DNA of 64,000 nt, from contig JADJPK010000005.1 of assembly GCA_016713305.1 (NCBI GenBank), positions 62,001 through 126,000 of the forward strand, in the 5' to 3' direction. The position numbers were made by a program, and so were the translations under genes. Source of the DNA: Betaproteobacteria bacterium. Lineage in GTDB: Bacteria > Pseudomonadota > Gammaproteobacteria > Burkholderiales > Ga0077523. Below are positions 26,743 through 35,810 of this stretch, one piece after another. The notes below the pieces were generated by a model. It saw only the letters and a list, made by a program, of their open reading frames with translations, was not told the DNA's origin and searched no databases. Each line of letters begins with the position of its first letter. Position 1 is the first letter of the stretch.

Positions 26743-28084
26743 GGGCCAGCGCCTCCAGCAGCTTGCCGTGGATGCCGCCGAAGCCGCCGTTGCTCATGAC
26801 CAGCACCGAATCGCCCTCCCGTGCCTCGGCGGCGATGGCGTTGACCAGCGCAACGAGTTCTTCGTGCGTGGAAGCCTTCGCCCCGAGCGGCGCCAGCGCA
26901 TCCGCCGCATCCCAGCCCAGCCCGCCCGTATAGCAGAACACGCGGTCCGCATCGGCGAGGCTGCCGGGCAACTGCGCCTTCATGACGCCGAGCTTCATGG
27001 TGTTGGAGCGGGGCTCCAGCACGGCGAGGATCCTGCCGGGGCCCACCTTGCGGCGGAGCCCTTCGACGGTGGTTGCGATCGCCGTGGGGTGATGCGCGAA
27101 ATCGTCGTAGACCGTCACGCCCCGCGCCGCGCCGCGGTTCTCCATGCGGCGCTTCACGTTGCGGAAGCGGCCGAGCGAGTCGATGGCCGTTGCCACCGGA
27201 ACTCCCGCATGACGCGCGGCGGCAATCGCCGCGAGCGCGTTCATCCGGTTGTGGTGTCCCAGCAGGTCCCATGCGACGCGACCCTGCTTCGTCCCGGCGA
27301 GCACGACATCGAATGCCCCCTCCGCAGAGGGCGCAGCCGCCTGCCAGGCCGAATCGCCCCCGAAACGTTCGACCGGAGTCCAGCACCCCCGGGCAAGCAC
27401 GCGGTCCAGGGCCGCCTCTCCGGCGTTCGCCACGACGAGACCGTTGCGCGGGACGGTCCGCACGAGGTGGTGGAACTGGGTCTCGATGGCGCCCACGTCG
27501 GGAAAGATGTCGGCGTGGTCGAACTCCAGATTGTTGAGCACTGCGGTCCGCGGGCGGTAGTGCACGAACTTGGAACGCTTGTCGAAGAACGCCGTGTCGT
27601 ACTCGTCCGCCTCGATCACGAAGAACGGGGAAGACGTGAGCCGGGCGGAAACCCCGAAATCGAGCGGAACGCCGCCGATGAGAAATCCGGGATCGAGCTT
27701 CGCATCCTCGAGGATCCACGCGGCCATGGAGCTGGTCGTGGTCTTGCCGTGCGTCCCGGCCACCGCGACCACCCATTTGCCCCGAAGGACATTCTCCGCG
27801 AGCCACTGCGGGCCGGAGACGTAGTCGAGCCCGCGGTCGAGGATCTCCTCCATGAGCGGATTGCCGCGCGTGACCACGTTGCCGATCACGAACAGATCGG
27901 GCGCGAGATCGATCTGCGCGGGATCCCAGCCCTCGATGAGGCGGATGCCCTGCGCTTCGAGCTGGGTGCTCATGGGCGGATAGACGTTCGCGTCGCAGCC
28001 GGTGACCGTGTGGCCGGCCTGCTTGGCGATGACGGCGATGCCGCCCATGAAGGTGCCGCAGATGCCCAGGATGTGGATGTGCAT
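26735..28084 (-). CDS. mpl: Mpl, murein peptide ligase
   Basis: UDP-N-acetylmuramate:L-alanyl-gamma-D-glutamyl-meso-diaminopimelate ligase, which reattaches recycled tripeptide to UDP-MurNAc. The 449-residue protein opens with MHIHILGICGTFMGGIAVIA, diagnostic for Mpl compared with MurC. The ATP loop is AGTHGKTTTSSM, followed by EADEYDTAFFDKRSKF, NNLEFDHADIF, GHHNRMNALAAIAAA and DDFAHHPTAI. It begins at ATG 28084 (the longer frame adds a tail without similarity). Together with mtgA, lgt and the S11 peptidase it makes the window rich in envelope genes. Confidence 0.97.
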   Translation of the reverse strand: MHIHILGICGTFMGGIAVIAKQAGHTVTGCDANVYPPMSTQLEAQGIRLIEGWDPAQIDLAPDLFVIGNVVTRGNPLMEEILDRGLDYVSGPQWLAENVLRGKWVVAVAGTHGKTTTSSMAAWILEDAKLDPGFLIGGVPLDFGVSARLTSSPFFVIEADEYDTAFFDKRSKFVHYRPRTAVLNNLEFDHADIFPDVGAIETQFHHLVRTVPRNGLVVANAGEAALDRVLARGCWTPVERFGGDSAWQAAAPSAEGAFDVVLAGTKQGRVAWDLLGHHNRMNALAAIAAARHAGVPVATAIDSLGRFRNVKRRMENRGAARGVTVYDDFAHHPTAIATTVEGLRRKVGPGRILAVLEPRSNTMKLGVMKAQLPGSLADADRVFCYTGGLGWDAADALAPLGAKASTHEELVALVNAIAAEAREGDSVLVMSNGGFGGIHGKLLEALARG

Positions 28085-28393
28085 GGTGCCAGGGAAGGTC
28101 CGGACGACGAGCACGGATCGCGTTGCCGCCGGGGAGGGGCGACGCGAACGCGGGGGCGACGGAAATGGACGTCGGCCGCGGCCGTACGGACCGGTCAGGC
28201 CTTCCTCAAGGGAAACGGAGAAGGCGCGAGTGTACCGGGCCGCTGCGCGGGCCGGCTCGCCCCGGTGGCCTTCCGCATCCCCAATGCCCTCGCGGACGCG
28301 GCGGATCGGGATGCCTTCCCAATAGTGGCAGGCATAAACTGCGAACGGCTCCGCTCACCTCGGGACCGGGCCGACACTTCAAAGGGAGGAAAC
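28085..28393. other. Divergent intergenic region between mpl and the alpha/beta hydrolase
   Basis: 309 nt separating two divergent genes. It must hold promoters for both, but no -35/-10 pair of good spacing could be picked by eye; CATAAACT near 28330 is the only AT-rich -10-like patch. AAAGGGAGGAAAC directly before 28394 is a strong ribosome site for the hydrolase. No RNA gene was recognised. Confidence 0.5.
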
Positions 28394-29320
28394 ATGGGAA
28401 TCGCAATCGGACGTTCGCTGGCACGTGCGGTAGCCGCAGTCACGCTCGTGACCGCCAGCCTGTGCAATGGAACCGCTTCGGCGGTGGAAGTGAAGGAGGG
28501 ATGGTTTCGCACGAACGACGGATACAAGCTCCACTATCTCGAGGCAGGCAGCGGCGAGACCATCGTGATGATTCCGGGCTGGTCGCAAACGGCGGCCATG
28601 TGGAAGCACCAGATGGAACTGGCCGACGGCTACCGCGTCATCGCCCTCGACATGCGCGGCCACGGTGAATCGAGCAAGGGTGACTACGGTTACCGCATGC
28701 ACCGCCTGTCCAAGGACGTGCACGACTTCCTCGTGCGCAGGAATCTGCGCGACGTCACGCTCATGGGTCATTCCATGGGCGCGTCTGTCATGTGGGGTTA
28801 CTGGGACCTCTACCGCAAGGAACGCCTGGCGCGGATGATCGTGGTGGACCAGGTGCCTGCCTGTGCCAACAACCCCGGCTGGACCGACGAGCAGAAGAAC
28901 CAGGCAGGCGGAATGATGAATCCCGACCAGTGGTACGACCTGGGCAACAAGATCGCCGCGTCCGACAGGGAGTTCACCGCCGGACTGCTGGGCGGCATGT
29001 TCACCAAGGCCTATTCGCGCGACGAACTCGCCTGGGCGGTGGACGAGAACATGAAGTTCCCCCGCGACCCGGCGGCACGGCTGGTGCTCCACCATTGCAT
29101 GACCGACTGGCGGGACCTCTACAAGACCATCGACGTGCCGACGCTCATCTTCGGCGGCAAGGCGAGCTTCTTCAAGGTATCGGCACTGCAGTGGATGCAG
29201 TCGCAGATTCCGGGCTCGCGCCTGGAAGTCTTCGATGAATCGGAAGGCGGCGCGCACTTCATGTTCATGGAGAACCCCGCCAAGTTCAACGCGATCGTGC
29301 GGGACTTCATGAAGCAGTGA
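28394..29320 (+). CDS. Exported alpha/beta hydrolase
   Basis: A 308-residue alpha/beta hydrolase with a Sec signal peptide (IGRSLARAVAAVTLVTASLC, cleavage likely after TASA). The catalytic nucleophile lies in LMGHSMGAS, the oxyanion loop in MIPGWSQTAAMW, and the histidine in GGAHFMFMENP near the C-terminus. The closest well-known shapes are haloperoxidase/esterase-like and epoxide-hydrolase-like enzymes; the actual substrate is unknown. It is preceded by the strong site GGGAGGAAAC and followed by a long hairpin that faces a convergent gene. Confidence 0.92.
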   Translation: MGIAIGRSLARAVAAVTLVTASLCNGTASAVEVKEGWFRTNDGYKLHYLEAGSGETIVMIPGWSQTAAMWKHQMELADGYRVIALDMRGHGESSKGDYGYRMHRLSKDVHDFLVRRNLRDVTLMGHSMGASVMWGYWDLYRKERLARMIVVDQVPACANNPGWTDEQKNQAGGMMNPDQWYDLGNKIAASDREFTAGLLGGMFTKAYSRDELAWAVDENMKFPRDPAARLVLHHCMTDWRDLYKTIDVPTLIFGGKASFFKVSALQWMQSQIPGSRLEVFDESEGGAHFMFMENPAKFNAIVRDFMKQ

Positions 29321-29331
29321 CACGGGGCCCT

Positions 29332-29365
29332 GCCGGCGGAAGCGGACCGCTCCGCTCCCGCCGGC
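29332..29365. terminator. Long GC hairpin between convergent genes
   Basis: GCCGGCGG (29332-29339) pairs with CCGCCGGC (29358-29365), and inside it AGCGGA (29341-29346) pairs with TCCGCT (29351-29356), with one A-C mismatch and a 4-nt loop. It lies 11 nt after the hydrolase stop and 9 nt before the end of the opposing PEP-CTERM gene. There is no T-run, so it may stop transcription only with Rho or by structure. Confidence 0.55.
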
Positions 29366-29374
29366 CATGGGCGT

Positions 29375-30148
29375 TCAACGCCGGCGAGTCAGCCGCACCA
29401 GGGCGGGCAGGATCGCGAGACCCGCGAGCAATTGCCACCCGGTCATCGGTTCCGGGACCGGCGTGTTGATCTCTCCCGGCGAGTCCTGTTCACCGAACGG
29501 GGCTTCGCCCACGATCCAGGGGCCGGTGGCATCGGGATCGCGCAGGATCCGCAGGATCGTGGAGCCGGACGGGCCCACGGTCGAGAAGCCCAGCGCGGTG
29601 CCGTAGACGTGGTCGAAACCGGTGTCGCCCGGAGACTTGTGGGCGATGCTCACCGCATCCACGATCCCGGTCCAGGGCATGGTGTCGATCGTTCCGTCGT
29701 CGTCGGCATCGAGATCCTGGCCGAAGCTGCCGGTGAAGCCCTGCACCAGAAGGTGGGTCACGTTGTCGTTCGATTCGAACGTGAACGTCAGTTCAGCGTC
29801 CGGGGTTCCGAGCAGGAATCCCGCCCGTGCGCCGAAGAAGTAGCCGTCGGACTGGATCGTGAGTCCCGCCAGGCTGGTGACCGACTCGATGACGCCTCCC
29901 GTGCCCGTGGACGAGTTCGCGCTGTCGCCGATCACGACATAGGTGAGCCCGTCGAGACTCTGGCCGGGCGACCCGGCAAGCTCGAAGAACGCTTCGTCGG
30001 CGTCGCCGGAAAGGCTGGCCGTCCGGATTTCGTTCAGCGTGAGGCCGAAGGCCGGAACCGTCGCAAGACCGGCGCATGCGAGAACGAGGGCTGCGGCGGC
30101 GCGGGCGGGGTGCCGGGGCTTGGGCGGATTCGAGCGCGAACTCTGCAT
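29375..30148 (-). CDS. PEP-CTERM sorting domain protein
   Basis: A 257-residue exported protein: signal peptide (ALVLACAGLATVPAFG), an extracellular beta-rich region with an acidic calcium-type loop (DLDADDDGTIDTMPW), and a C-terminal PEP-CTERM tag: VPEPMTG, a hydrophobic helix and the basic end RLTRRR. Such proteins are handled by exosortase and usually associate with secreted polysaccharide. The body resembles LamG/lamin-tail-like surface proteins (NEIRTASLSGDADEAFFEL). No exosortase is in the window. AGGAGGGACACCC before ATG 30148 is a strong ribosome site; the long frame up to 30763 is not supported. Confidence 0.9.
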   Translation of the reverse strand: MQSSRSNPPKPRHPARAAAALVLACAGLATVPAFGLTLNEIRTASLSGDADEAFFELAGSPGQSLDGLTYVVIGDSANSSTGTGGVIESVTSLAGLTIQSDGYFFGARAGFLLGTPDAELTFTFESNDNVTHLLVQGFTGSFGQDLDADDDGTIDTMPWTGIVDAVSIAHKSPGDTGFDHVYGTALGFSTVGPSGSTILRILRDPDATGPWIVGEAPFGEQDSPGEINTPVPEPMTGWQLLAGLAILPALVRLTRRR

Positions 30149-30182
30149 TGGGTGTCCCTCCTGTGGAAAGACGTGACGAAGC

Positions 30183-30208
30183 GTCCGGCACGGCATGAGG
30201 TGCCGGAC
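30183..30208. promoter_or_regulatory. Inverted repeat in the leader of the PEP-CTERM gene
   Basis: GTCCGGCA (30183-30190) and TGCCGGAC (30201-30208) form a perfect 8-bp stem around a 10-nt loop, 35 nt upstream of the PEP-CTERM start codon (minus strand). It could be an operator or an mRNA leader structure; there is no T-run. Confidence 0.4.
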
Positions 30209-30393
30209 ATGTCGCGGCACTCCCTGCAGTGGCGCATGGACCAGCGAGTCGGACAGAAACGATAGCGCGCCTGAAAAGGGCCATCGATGAAACGTTTCGA
30301 AGAACCCTGGAGGTCCGGACCCGTCGTTACCCGGCAATATTGACATGGCAGGCGCGAGCGTCTTCGTTCGCTCGTACCCGCGAAGAGCGGTCC

Positions 30394-31938
30394 TCAGCCG
30401 ATGCGGAACTCGATCAGACGGGGTCCGCGCTGCCTGGACGCCGACCGGAACGCATCCGCGAACGCTTCCAGCGTATCCACCCGCACGGCCTCCACGCCGA
30501 GGCTCTGCGAGAGACCTACCCAGTCGATGTCGGGACGCGACAGGTCGAACAGTTCGTTCGAAGCCGGCCCCGGTTTGGCGCCCACCGCGAGCAGTTCGCC
30601 GTGCAGGATCTTGTACACGCGGTTCGCGAAGACGACGTTCACCACGTCCAGCTTTTCGCGTGCCTGGGTCCACAACGCCTGAACCGTGTACATGCCGGCA
30701 CCGTCGGCCTGGAGGCACACCACCTTGCGGTTGGGCTGTGCAATGGCAGCGCCCGTCGCGCAAGGAAAGCCGCAGCCGATGGCGCCCCCCGTGATCTGCA
30801 GCCAGTCGTGCGGTTCGGCGCCGAAGGTCGGCGCGAAGAGCGCGCGGCCCGACGTGACGGCGTCCTCGACCACGATGGCGTTCTCCGGAATGAGCGTGGC
30901 GAACAGGGCGGCGAAGGTGTCCGGGGCGAACGCTCCGCGCGGAACGCCATCGGGCAGCGGCACATCGGGAATCGGCACGTTGCGCGGCGCACCCAGTTCG
31001 TCCGCCAGCGCGTCCAGCGCGGCGACCGCATCCTGCTCGGGCCGCGCGAGCACCATCACGTTGGCGTCGGGCGGGGACAGCAGACTCGGCTTGCCGGGGT
31101 ACGCGAAGAACGCCGTGGGCGGTTTCGAACCCACCAGCACCACGGTGCGCATGCCGGCCATCACCTTGAGCGCGTTGTCGATGACGTAGGGGATGCGGTC
31201 CACGGGCGGGCGGCCGCGTCCTCGCGCCATGCGGGGCGTCTGCGTCGGGCCGCGCAGGGCGGCGCCGGTCACCGAAGCCACGCGATGCGCCGCGCGCAAT
31301 CCCGCTTCGGAAAGTGCGTGTCCGGTGAGCGAGAGCAAGGCGGGCTGTCCGTTCCGCAGTGCGATCGCGACGGCACGGATGGTCTCCGGCGCCACCAGGG
31401 TTCTCGCTGGCACGGGCAATGGTTCCGCGGGGCCGTCTGCCTCCGACCAGGCCGTGTCAGCAGGAAGGATCAGCGTTGCGATCTGTCCCGGCGGGGTCAG
31501 GGCCGCCTGCACGGCAGCCGCCCCATCAGCGGCCACGCGGCTCGACGAGGCGCTCGTGCGTACCCAATGGCACGAGGCCCGTGCGAGCCCCTCGAGATCC
31601 GCCGTGAGCGGTGCGTCGTGCGGACGGTGATAGGTGGCGTGGTCACCGGCGATGTTGACCATCGGTGAGTTCGCGCGGCGGGCGTTGTGGATGTTGGCGA
31701 TGCCGTTCGCGAACCCCGGGCCGCAGTGCAGCAGCGTCGCAGCGGGCTTCTCCGCCATCCGCCCGTATCCGTCCGCGCAGCCGGTGACGACCGTCTCCGC
31801 GAGCCCCAGCACGCAGTGCATGCCGGCGACGCGGTCGAGTGCGGCGACGAAGTGCATCTCCGAGGTGCCCGGGTTGGCGAAGCAGGTGTCGATGCCGCTC
31901 GCGAGCAGCGTGCGGACGAGGCTTTCGGCGCCGTTCAT
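30394..31938 (-). CDS. Thiamine diphosphate-dependent acetolactate synthase-like enzyme
   Basis: A 514-residue ThDP enzyme of the acetolactate synthase large subunit-like group. The catalytic Glu lies in GLAETVVTGCADGYGRM near residue 48. The cofactor site at the C-terminal domain reads QADGAGMYTVQALWTQARE, so the usual GDG is ADG, which is seen in this branch. The order is N-terminal PYR domain, weak central domain, C-terminal PP domain (GGAIGCGFPCATGAA). There is no small regulatory subunit or ilvC nearby, and such stand-alone enzymes can be acetolactate synthases, benzoylformate-decarboxylase-like or other 2-ketoacid lyases. ATG 31938 is chosen from the family start MNGAESLVRTLL. Confidence 0.88.
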   Translation of the reverse strand: MNGAESLVRTLLASGIDTCFANPGTSEMHFVAALDRVAGMHCVLGLAETVVTGCADGYGRMAEKPAATLLHCGPGFANGIANIHNARRANSPMVNIAGDHATYHRPHDAPLTADLEGLARASCHWVRTSASSSRVAADGAAAVQAALTPPGQIATLILPADTAWSEADGPAEPLPVPARTLVAPETIRAVAIALRNGQPALLSLTGHALSEAGLRAAHRVASVTGAALRGPTQTPRMARGRGRPPVDRIPYVIDNALKVMAGMRTVVLVGSKPPTAFFAYPGKPSLLSPPDANVMVLARPEQDAVAALDALADELGAPRNVPIPDVPLPDGVPRGAFAPDTFAALFATLIPENAIVVEDAVTSGRALFAPTFGAEPHDWLQITGGAIGCGFPCATGAAIAQPNRKVVCLQADGAGMYTVQALWTQAREKLDVVNVVFANRVYKILHGELLAVGAKPGPASNELFDLSRPDIDWVGLSQSLGVEAVRVDTLEAFADAFRSASRQRGPRLIEFRIG

Positions 31939-32123
31939 GACGTTCCCTGACCGGTGAATGAAGCGCCGGAGGCTAGCACGGATGTTCCGCGGGGCCGACC
32001 CCGGCAAGGGACGCAGGGTGGCACCGCCCGAAGGCGCCAGAGGGGGGCGCACCCGGTGCAGCCGGGCGGGTCCGAGTTCGCCAGCCGGCGCCTCGTGCAG
32101 GGAGCCGGAGGGGCGAACGCGCG

Positions 32124-33587
32124 CTACAACCCCAGCTCGCCCCACATCGCGTCGACGCGGCTCTTCACGCCGGCCTCCATGGCGATGGGCGTTCCCCACT
32201 CCCGCTGGGTCTCGCCCGGCCACTTGTTCGTGGCGTCGATGCCCATCTTGGAACCCAGGCCCGACACCGGGCTGGCGAAGTCCAGATAGTCGATGGGCGT
32301 GTTTTCCACCAGGAGCGTATCGCGGGCGGGATCGACGCGCGTGGTGATCGCCCAGATGACTTCCTTCCAGTCGCGCACGTTCACGTCGTCATCGGTCACG
32401 ACGATGAACTTGGTGTACATGAACTGGCGCAGGAAGGACCAGATGCCGAACATCACGCGCTTGGCGTGACCGGGGTACTGCTTGCGCATCGAGACCACGG
32501 CCATGCGGTAGGAGCAGCCTTCCGGCGGCAGGTAGAAGTCGGCGATCTCGGGGAACTGCTTCACCAGCAGCGGCACGAACACTTCGTTCAGCGCCACGCC
32601 GAGGATGGCCGGCTCGTCGGGCGGCTTGCCCGTGTAGGTGGAGTGGTAGATGGGATTGCGCCGCGTCGTGATGCGGTCGATGGTGAAGACGGGAAAGCGG
32701 TCCTGCTCGTTGTAGTAGCCGGTGTGATCCCCGAACGGACCTTCCAGCGCGGTCTCGCCCGGAGCGATGTGGCCTTCCAGCACGATCTCGGCGGAGGCGG
32801 GCACCTGGAGGTCCGATCCGAGGCACTTCACCAGTTCGGTCTTCGCACCCCGCAGCAGACCGGCGAACTGGTATTCCGACAGCGTGTCCGGCACCGGTGT
32901 CACCGCGCCGAGGATCGTCGCGGGGTCCGCACCGAGGGCCACCGCCACGGGGAACGGTTCCCCGGGCCGCGCGATGCCGTGATCGCGGAAGTCGAGCGCG
33001 CCGCCGCGATGCGCGAGCCAGCGCATGATCACCTTGTCGCGCCCGATGACCTGCTGGCGGTAGATGCCGAGATTCTGGCGCGGCTTGTTGGGGCCGCGTG
33101 TGACGGTGAGACCCCACGTGATGAGCGGCCCCGCATCGCCGGGCCAGCAGGTCTGCACGGGCAAGCGCGCGAGGTCGACCTCCGCACCCTCCCACACCTG
33201 TTCCTGACAGGGCGCGGAGGACACCACTTTCGGCGCCATGTTGAGCACCTGCTTCAGCACCGGCAGCTTGTCCCAGGCGTCCTTCAGCCCGCGTGGCGGT
33301 TCCGGTTCCTTGAGATATGCGAGCAGCTTGCCGATCTCCCGCAGCGCGTCGACGGATTCCTCGCCCATGCCCAGCGCCACGCGGCGCGGCGTGCCGAAGA
33401 GATTCGCGAGCACCGGCATCGAGTGTCCTGCCGGCCGCTCGAACAGCACCGCGGGCCCCTGTGCGCGCAGGACACGGTCGCAGATCTCGGTCATCTCCAG
33501 CCGCGGCGAGACCTCGGCGCGCACGCGCTTCAGTTCTCCGCGCTGTTCCAGTTGCGCGATGAAATCGCGCAGGTCGGCGTAGCGCAT
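32124..33587 (-). CDS. ubiD: UbiD, 4-hydroxy-3-polyprenylbenzoate decarboxylase
   Basis: Prenylated-FMN-dependent decarboxylase of the ubiquinone pathway. The 487-residue protein matches the E. coli length and begins MRYADLRDFIAQLEQRGELKRV. Conserved parts are NLGIYRQQVIGRDKVIMRW (cofactor/metal site), EIVLEGHIAPGE, EGPFGDHTGYYN and the late FIVVTDDDVNVRDWKEVIWAI. It begins 4 nt after the SDR gene stop, which itself follows ubiA, so prenylation and decarboxylation genes share one transcript. The prFMN-making partner ubiX is not in the window. Confidence 0.96.
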   Translation of the reverse strand: MRYADLRDFIAQLEQRGELKRVRAEVSPRLEMTEICDRVLRAQGPAVLFERPAGHSMPVLANLFGTPRRVALGMGEESVDALREIGKLLAYLKEPEPPRGLKDAWDKLPVLKQVLNMAPKVVSSAPCQEQVWEGAEVDLARLPVQTCWPGDAGPLITWGLTVTRGPNKPRQNLGIYRQQVIGRDKVIMRWLAHRGGALDFRDHGIARPGEPFPVAVALGADPATILGAVTPVPDTLSEYQFAGLLRGAKTELVKCLGSDLQVPASAEIVLEGHIAPGETALEGPFGDHTGYYNEQDRFPVFTIDRITTRRNPIYHSTYTGKPPDEPAILGVALNEVFVPLLVKQFPEIADFYLPPEGCSYRMAVVSMRKQYPGHAKRVMFGIWSFLRQFMYTKFIVVTDDDVNVRDWKEVIWAITTRVDPARDTLLVENTPIDYLDFASPVSGLGSKMGIDATNKWPGETQREWGTPIAMEAGVKSRVDAMWGELGL

Positions 33588-33591
33588 GGGG

Positions 33592-34380
33592 TCAGAGCAC
33601 CGGGTTGAGACCGCCGTCCATCGGGACGATGGCGCCTGTCACGTAGGCGGCGCGATCGGAGGCGAGGAACAGCGCCACCTGCGCGATGTCCTCGTCGGTG
33701 GCGTAACGCCGCAGCGGCACGCGCGCCGTGCCCTGGCGCAGCAGTTCCTCCTCGCTCACGCCCCGGGCTTGCGATTCCAGGCGCAACGCCTCGCGAAGCC
33801 TCTCGCCCAGGGTGGCGCCAGGATTGATCGCGTTGACCCGCACGCCCTTGGGTCCGTGCACATGTGCGAGTCCGACCGTCGCCAGCATCAGCGCGGCATT
33901 GGCGGCCCCGCCGGGGAGATGAATGGGCGTGGCGACCTTTCCCCCCATGCCCACGATGTTCACCACCGCCCCCTTGCCCCGCGCGGTCATGCCAGGAACC
34001 AGTGCGTCCATGGCGTGGATGTAGGTGAAGTACTTCGCATCCATGGCGGCATGCCACGCCTGGGCATCGAGATCCTCGGGCAGGTAGCGCTTCGCCGCGC
34101 CGGCGGAATTCACCAGGATGTCCACCGGCCCGAGCTGTGCTGTCACCTCGTCCGCCATGCGTCTTGCCTCGTCCGGCCGCGTGAGATCGGCGGCGATCGA
34201 GATCGGCGGATACTCGCCGGCCGAGTGCAGGCGGGCGGCGGCATGGTGCAGACGCTGTGGATCGCGGGCTACGATGGCCACGCGCGCGCCTTCCTCGATG
34301 AACGCGCACGCGCACGCGAAGCCGATGCCCCGGCTGCCTCCCGTCACCACGACCACCTTCTCCGCCAGTTCCAGTTCCAA
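33592..34380 (-). CDS. SDR-fold protein lacking the usual catalytic Tyr and Lys
   Basis: A 262-residue short-chain dehydrogenase/reductase fold protein. The NAD(P) loop TGGSRGIG is intact near residue 13, and NSAGAA and the NPGAT end of the Rossmann fold are present. At the place of the YxxxK catalytic pair the sequence is HLPGGAANAAL, which puts Gly for Tyr and Asn for Lys, and the usual Ser region is IVGMGGK. It could be a non-classical SDR, a binding protein or an enzyme with another mechanism. It starts with TTG 34380, 14 nt after ubiA, and ends 4 nt before ubiD; the sandwich position suggests a role with quinone or an aromatic prenyl intermediate. Confidence 0.88.
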   Translation of the reverse strand: MELELAEKVVVVTGGSRGIGFACACAFIEEGARVAIVARDPQRLHHAAARLHSAGEYPPISIAADLTRPDEARRMADEVTAQLGPVDILVNSAGAAKRYLPEDLDAQAWHAAMDAKYFTYIHAMDALVPGMTARGKGAVVNIVGMGGKVATPIHLPGGAANAALMLATVGLAHVHGPKGVRVNAINPGATLGERLREALRLESQARGVSEEELLRQGTARVPLRRYATDEDIAQVALFLASDRAAYVTGAIVPMDGGLNPVL

Positions 34381-34394
34381 GTGCCGTTCCCCGC

Positions 34395-35294
34395 TTATCC
34401 GATCGCCGAATCCAGCAGCAGGCCCGCGAATACCGCGGCTCCCACCCAGTTGTTGTGCAGGAACGCCCGGAAACATGCACCGCGATCCCTGCCGCGAATG
34501 TGCCACACCTGCCAGCCCGCCAGCACCGCGGCGGCGGCGAGGCCCGCGAAATACCACGCGCCAAGGCCCGCATGCGCTCCGATCGCCGCCATGATCGCCA
34601 CGAACGCGGCGTGGCACGCCGCCACGGCGGCGATGTCGTACCGGCCGAAGAGTATGGCGGAGGTGCGGATGCCGATCCGCACGTCGTCGTCGCGGTCGAC
34701 CATGGCGTACTCGGTGTCGTAGGCGATCGTCCAGAAGATCTTGGCGAGCAGCATCCACCAGCACATGGCAGGCAGCGCACCGTCGAGCGCGGCGAACGCC
34801 ATGGGGATGCCAAAGCCGAAGGCGATGCCCAGGTAGGCCTGCGGCAGCGCGAGGAACCGCTTGGTGAATGGATAGCTGGCGGCGAGAAAGAGCGCCGGGA
34901 ACGACAGCGCGATCACCAGCGCGTTGAGCGGCAGGATGAGCAGGAACGCGACGAGGCTGAGGACGGCCGCGACCAGCAGCGCTTCCTTGGGGGAGATGCG
35001 CCGTGCTGCGAGCGGACGCTGTTCCGTGCGCTTGACGTGCGGATCGAAGTCGCGGTCGGCGAAGTCGTTGATCGCGCACCCGGCGGAGCGCATGAGCACG
35101 GTGCCGGCGGCGAAGATCGCGACCACCGCCCAGTCGGGCCGGCCCTCGCCTGCGATCCACAGCGCCCACAGCGTGGGCCACAGCAGCAGCAACGTGCCGA
35201 TCGGCTTGTCCAGCCGGACAAGGCGTGCATAGAGCGCGAGGCGTTCCCGCATCGGCATGCGCAGCGGAGCCGGCTCCGGAAGGGACGTGCTCAC
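34395..35294 (-). CDS. ubiA: UbiA, 4-hydroxybenzoate polyprenyltransferase
   Basis: Integral membrane enzyme that prenylates 4-hydroxybenzoate, committing it to ubiquinone. The 299-residue protein has about eight membrane segments and both aspartate-rich motifs: NDFADRDFD (for the prenyl diphosphate and magnesium) and AMVDRDDDVRIG. Also present: RLDKPIGTLLLLWPTLWAL at the start. GTG 35294 begins 1 nt after the stop of the HyfI-like gene, so ubiA is the direct continuation of the membrane-complex operon. An internal Met about 13 codons in is possible but would lose part of the N-terminus. Confidence 0.95.
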   Translation of the reverse strand: MSTSLPEPAPLRMPMRERLALYARLVRLDKPIGTLLLLWPTLWALWIAGEGRPDWAVVAIFAAGTVLMRSAGCAINDFADRDFDPHVKRTEQRPLAARRISPKEALLVAAVLSLVAFLLILPLNALVIALSFPALFLAASYPFTKRFLALPQAYLGIAFGFGIPMAFAALDGALPAMCWWMLLAKIFWTIAYDTEYAMVDRDDDVRIGIRTSAILFGRYDIAAVAACHAAFVAIMAAIGAHAGLGAWYFAGLAAAAVLAGWQVWHIRGRDRGACFRAFLHNNWVGAAVFAGLLLDSAIG

Positions 35295-35295
35295 T

Positions 35296-35808
35296 TCATT
35301 GCTCCGGAGCGATGGCGGCGAGGATGCCCTGCATGATCGCAAGAGGCGTGGGCGGGCAGCCCGGCACCTGGACGTCCACCGGAATGACGTTCGCGACGCG
35401 GCCGCAGCTCGCATAGCTCTCGCCGAAGATGCCACCCGTACAGCCGCAATCACCCACGGCCACCACCAGCTTGGGATGCGGCGTGGCGTCGTAGGTGCGC
35501 CTCAGCGCTTCTTCCATGTGGCGGGACACCGGCCCCGTCACGAGCAGCATGTCGGCGTGGCGCGGACTCGCAGCGAAGCGGATGCCCAGCCCCTCGAGGT
35601 TGTAGTACGGATTGCTGCAGGCGTGGATCTCGAGTTCGCAGCCGTTGCAGGAGCCCGCGTCGACGTGGCGGATCGTCAGCGCGCCATCGAACGAACGCAG
35701 GACCGCGGCCTTCAGCCGCTCGGCCGCCGTGCGCAGTGCTGCATCGGCGACGGGTGCGGGTTCGGTGACGACGCCCACCCGGGCGATCTGGCGAAGCAGG
35801 TTCCACAT
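35296..35808 (-). CDS. HyfI/NuoB-like FeS subunit of an Ehr-type complex
   Basis: A 170-residue soluble-arm subunit homologous to NuoB and hydrogenase-4 HyfI, which carries the cluster nearest the active site or quinone. Cysteine ligands are conserved: SCNGCELEI, VAVGDCGC and VPGCPPTP, enough for one [4Fe-4S] cluster. The N-terminal 50 residues (WNLLRQIARVGVVTEP) resemble the Hyf branch and not NuoB of complex I. It starts 2 nt after the HyfG-like gene and ends 1 nt before ubiA. Confidence 0.92.
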   Translation of the reverse strand: MWNLLRQIARVGVVTEPAPVADAALRTAAERLKAAVLRSFDGALTIRHVDAGSCNGCELEIHACSNPYYNLEGLGIRFAASPRHADMLLVTGPVSRHMEEALRRTYDATPHPKLVVAVGDCGCTGGIFGESYASCGRVANVIPVDVQVPGCPPTPLAIMQGILAAIAPEQ

Positions 35809-35810
35809 GT

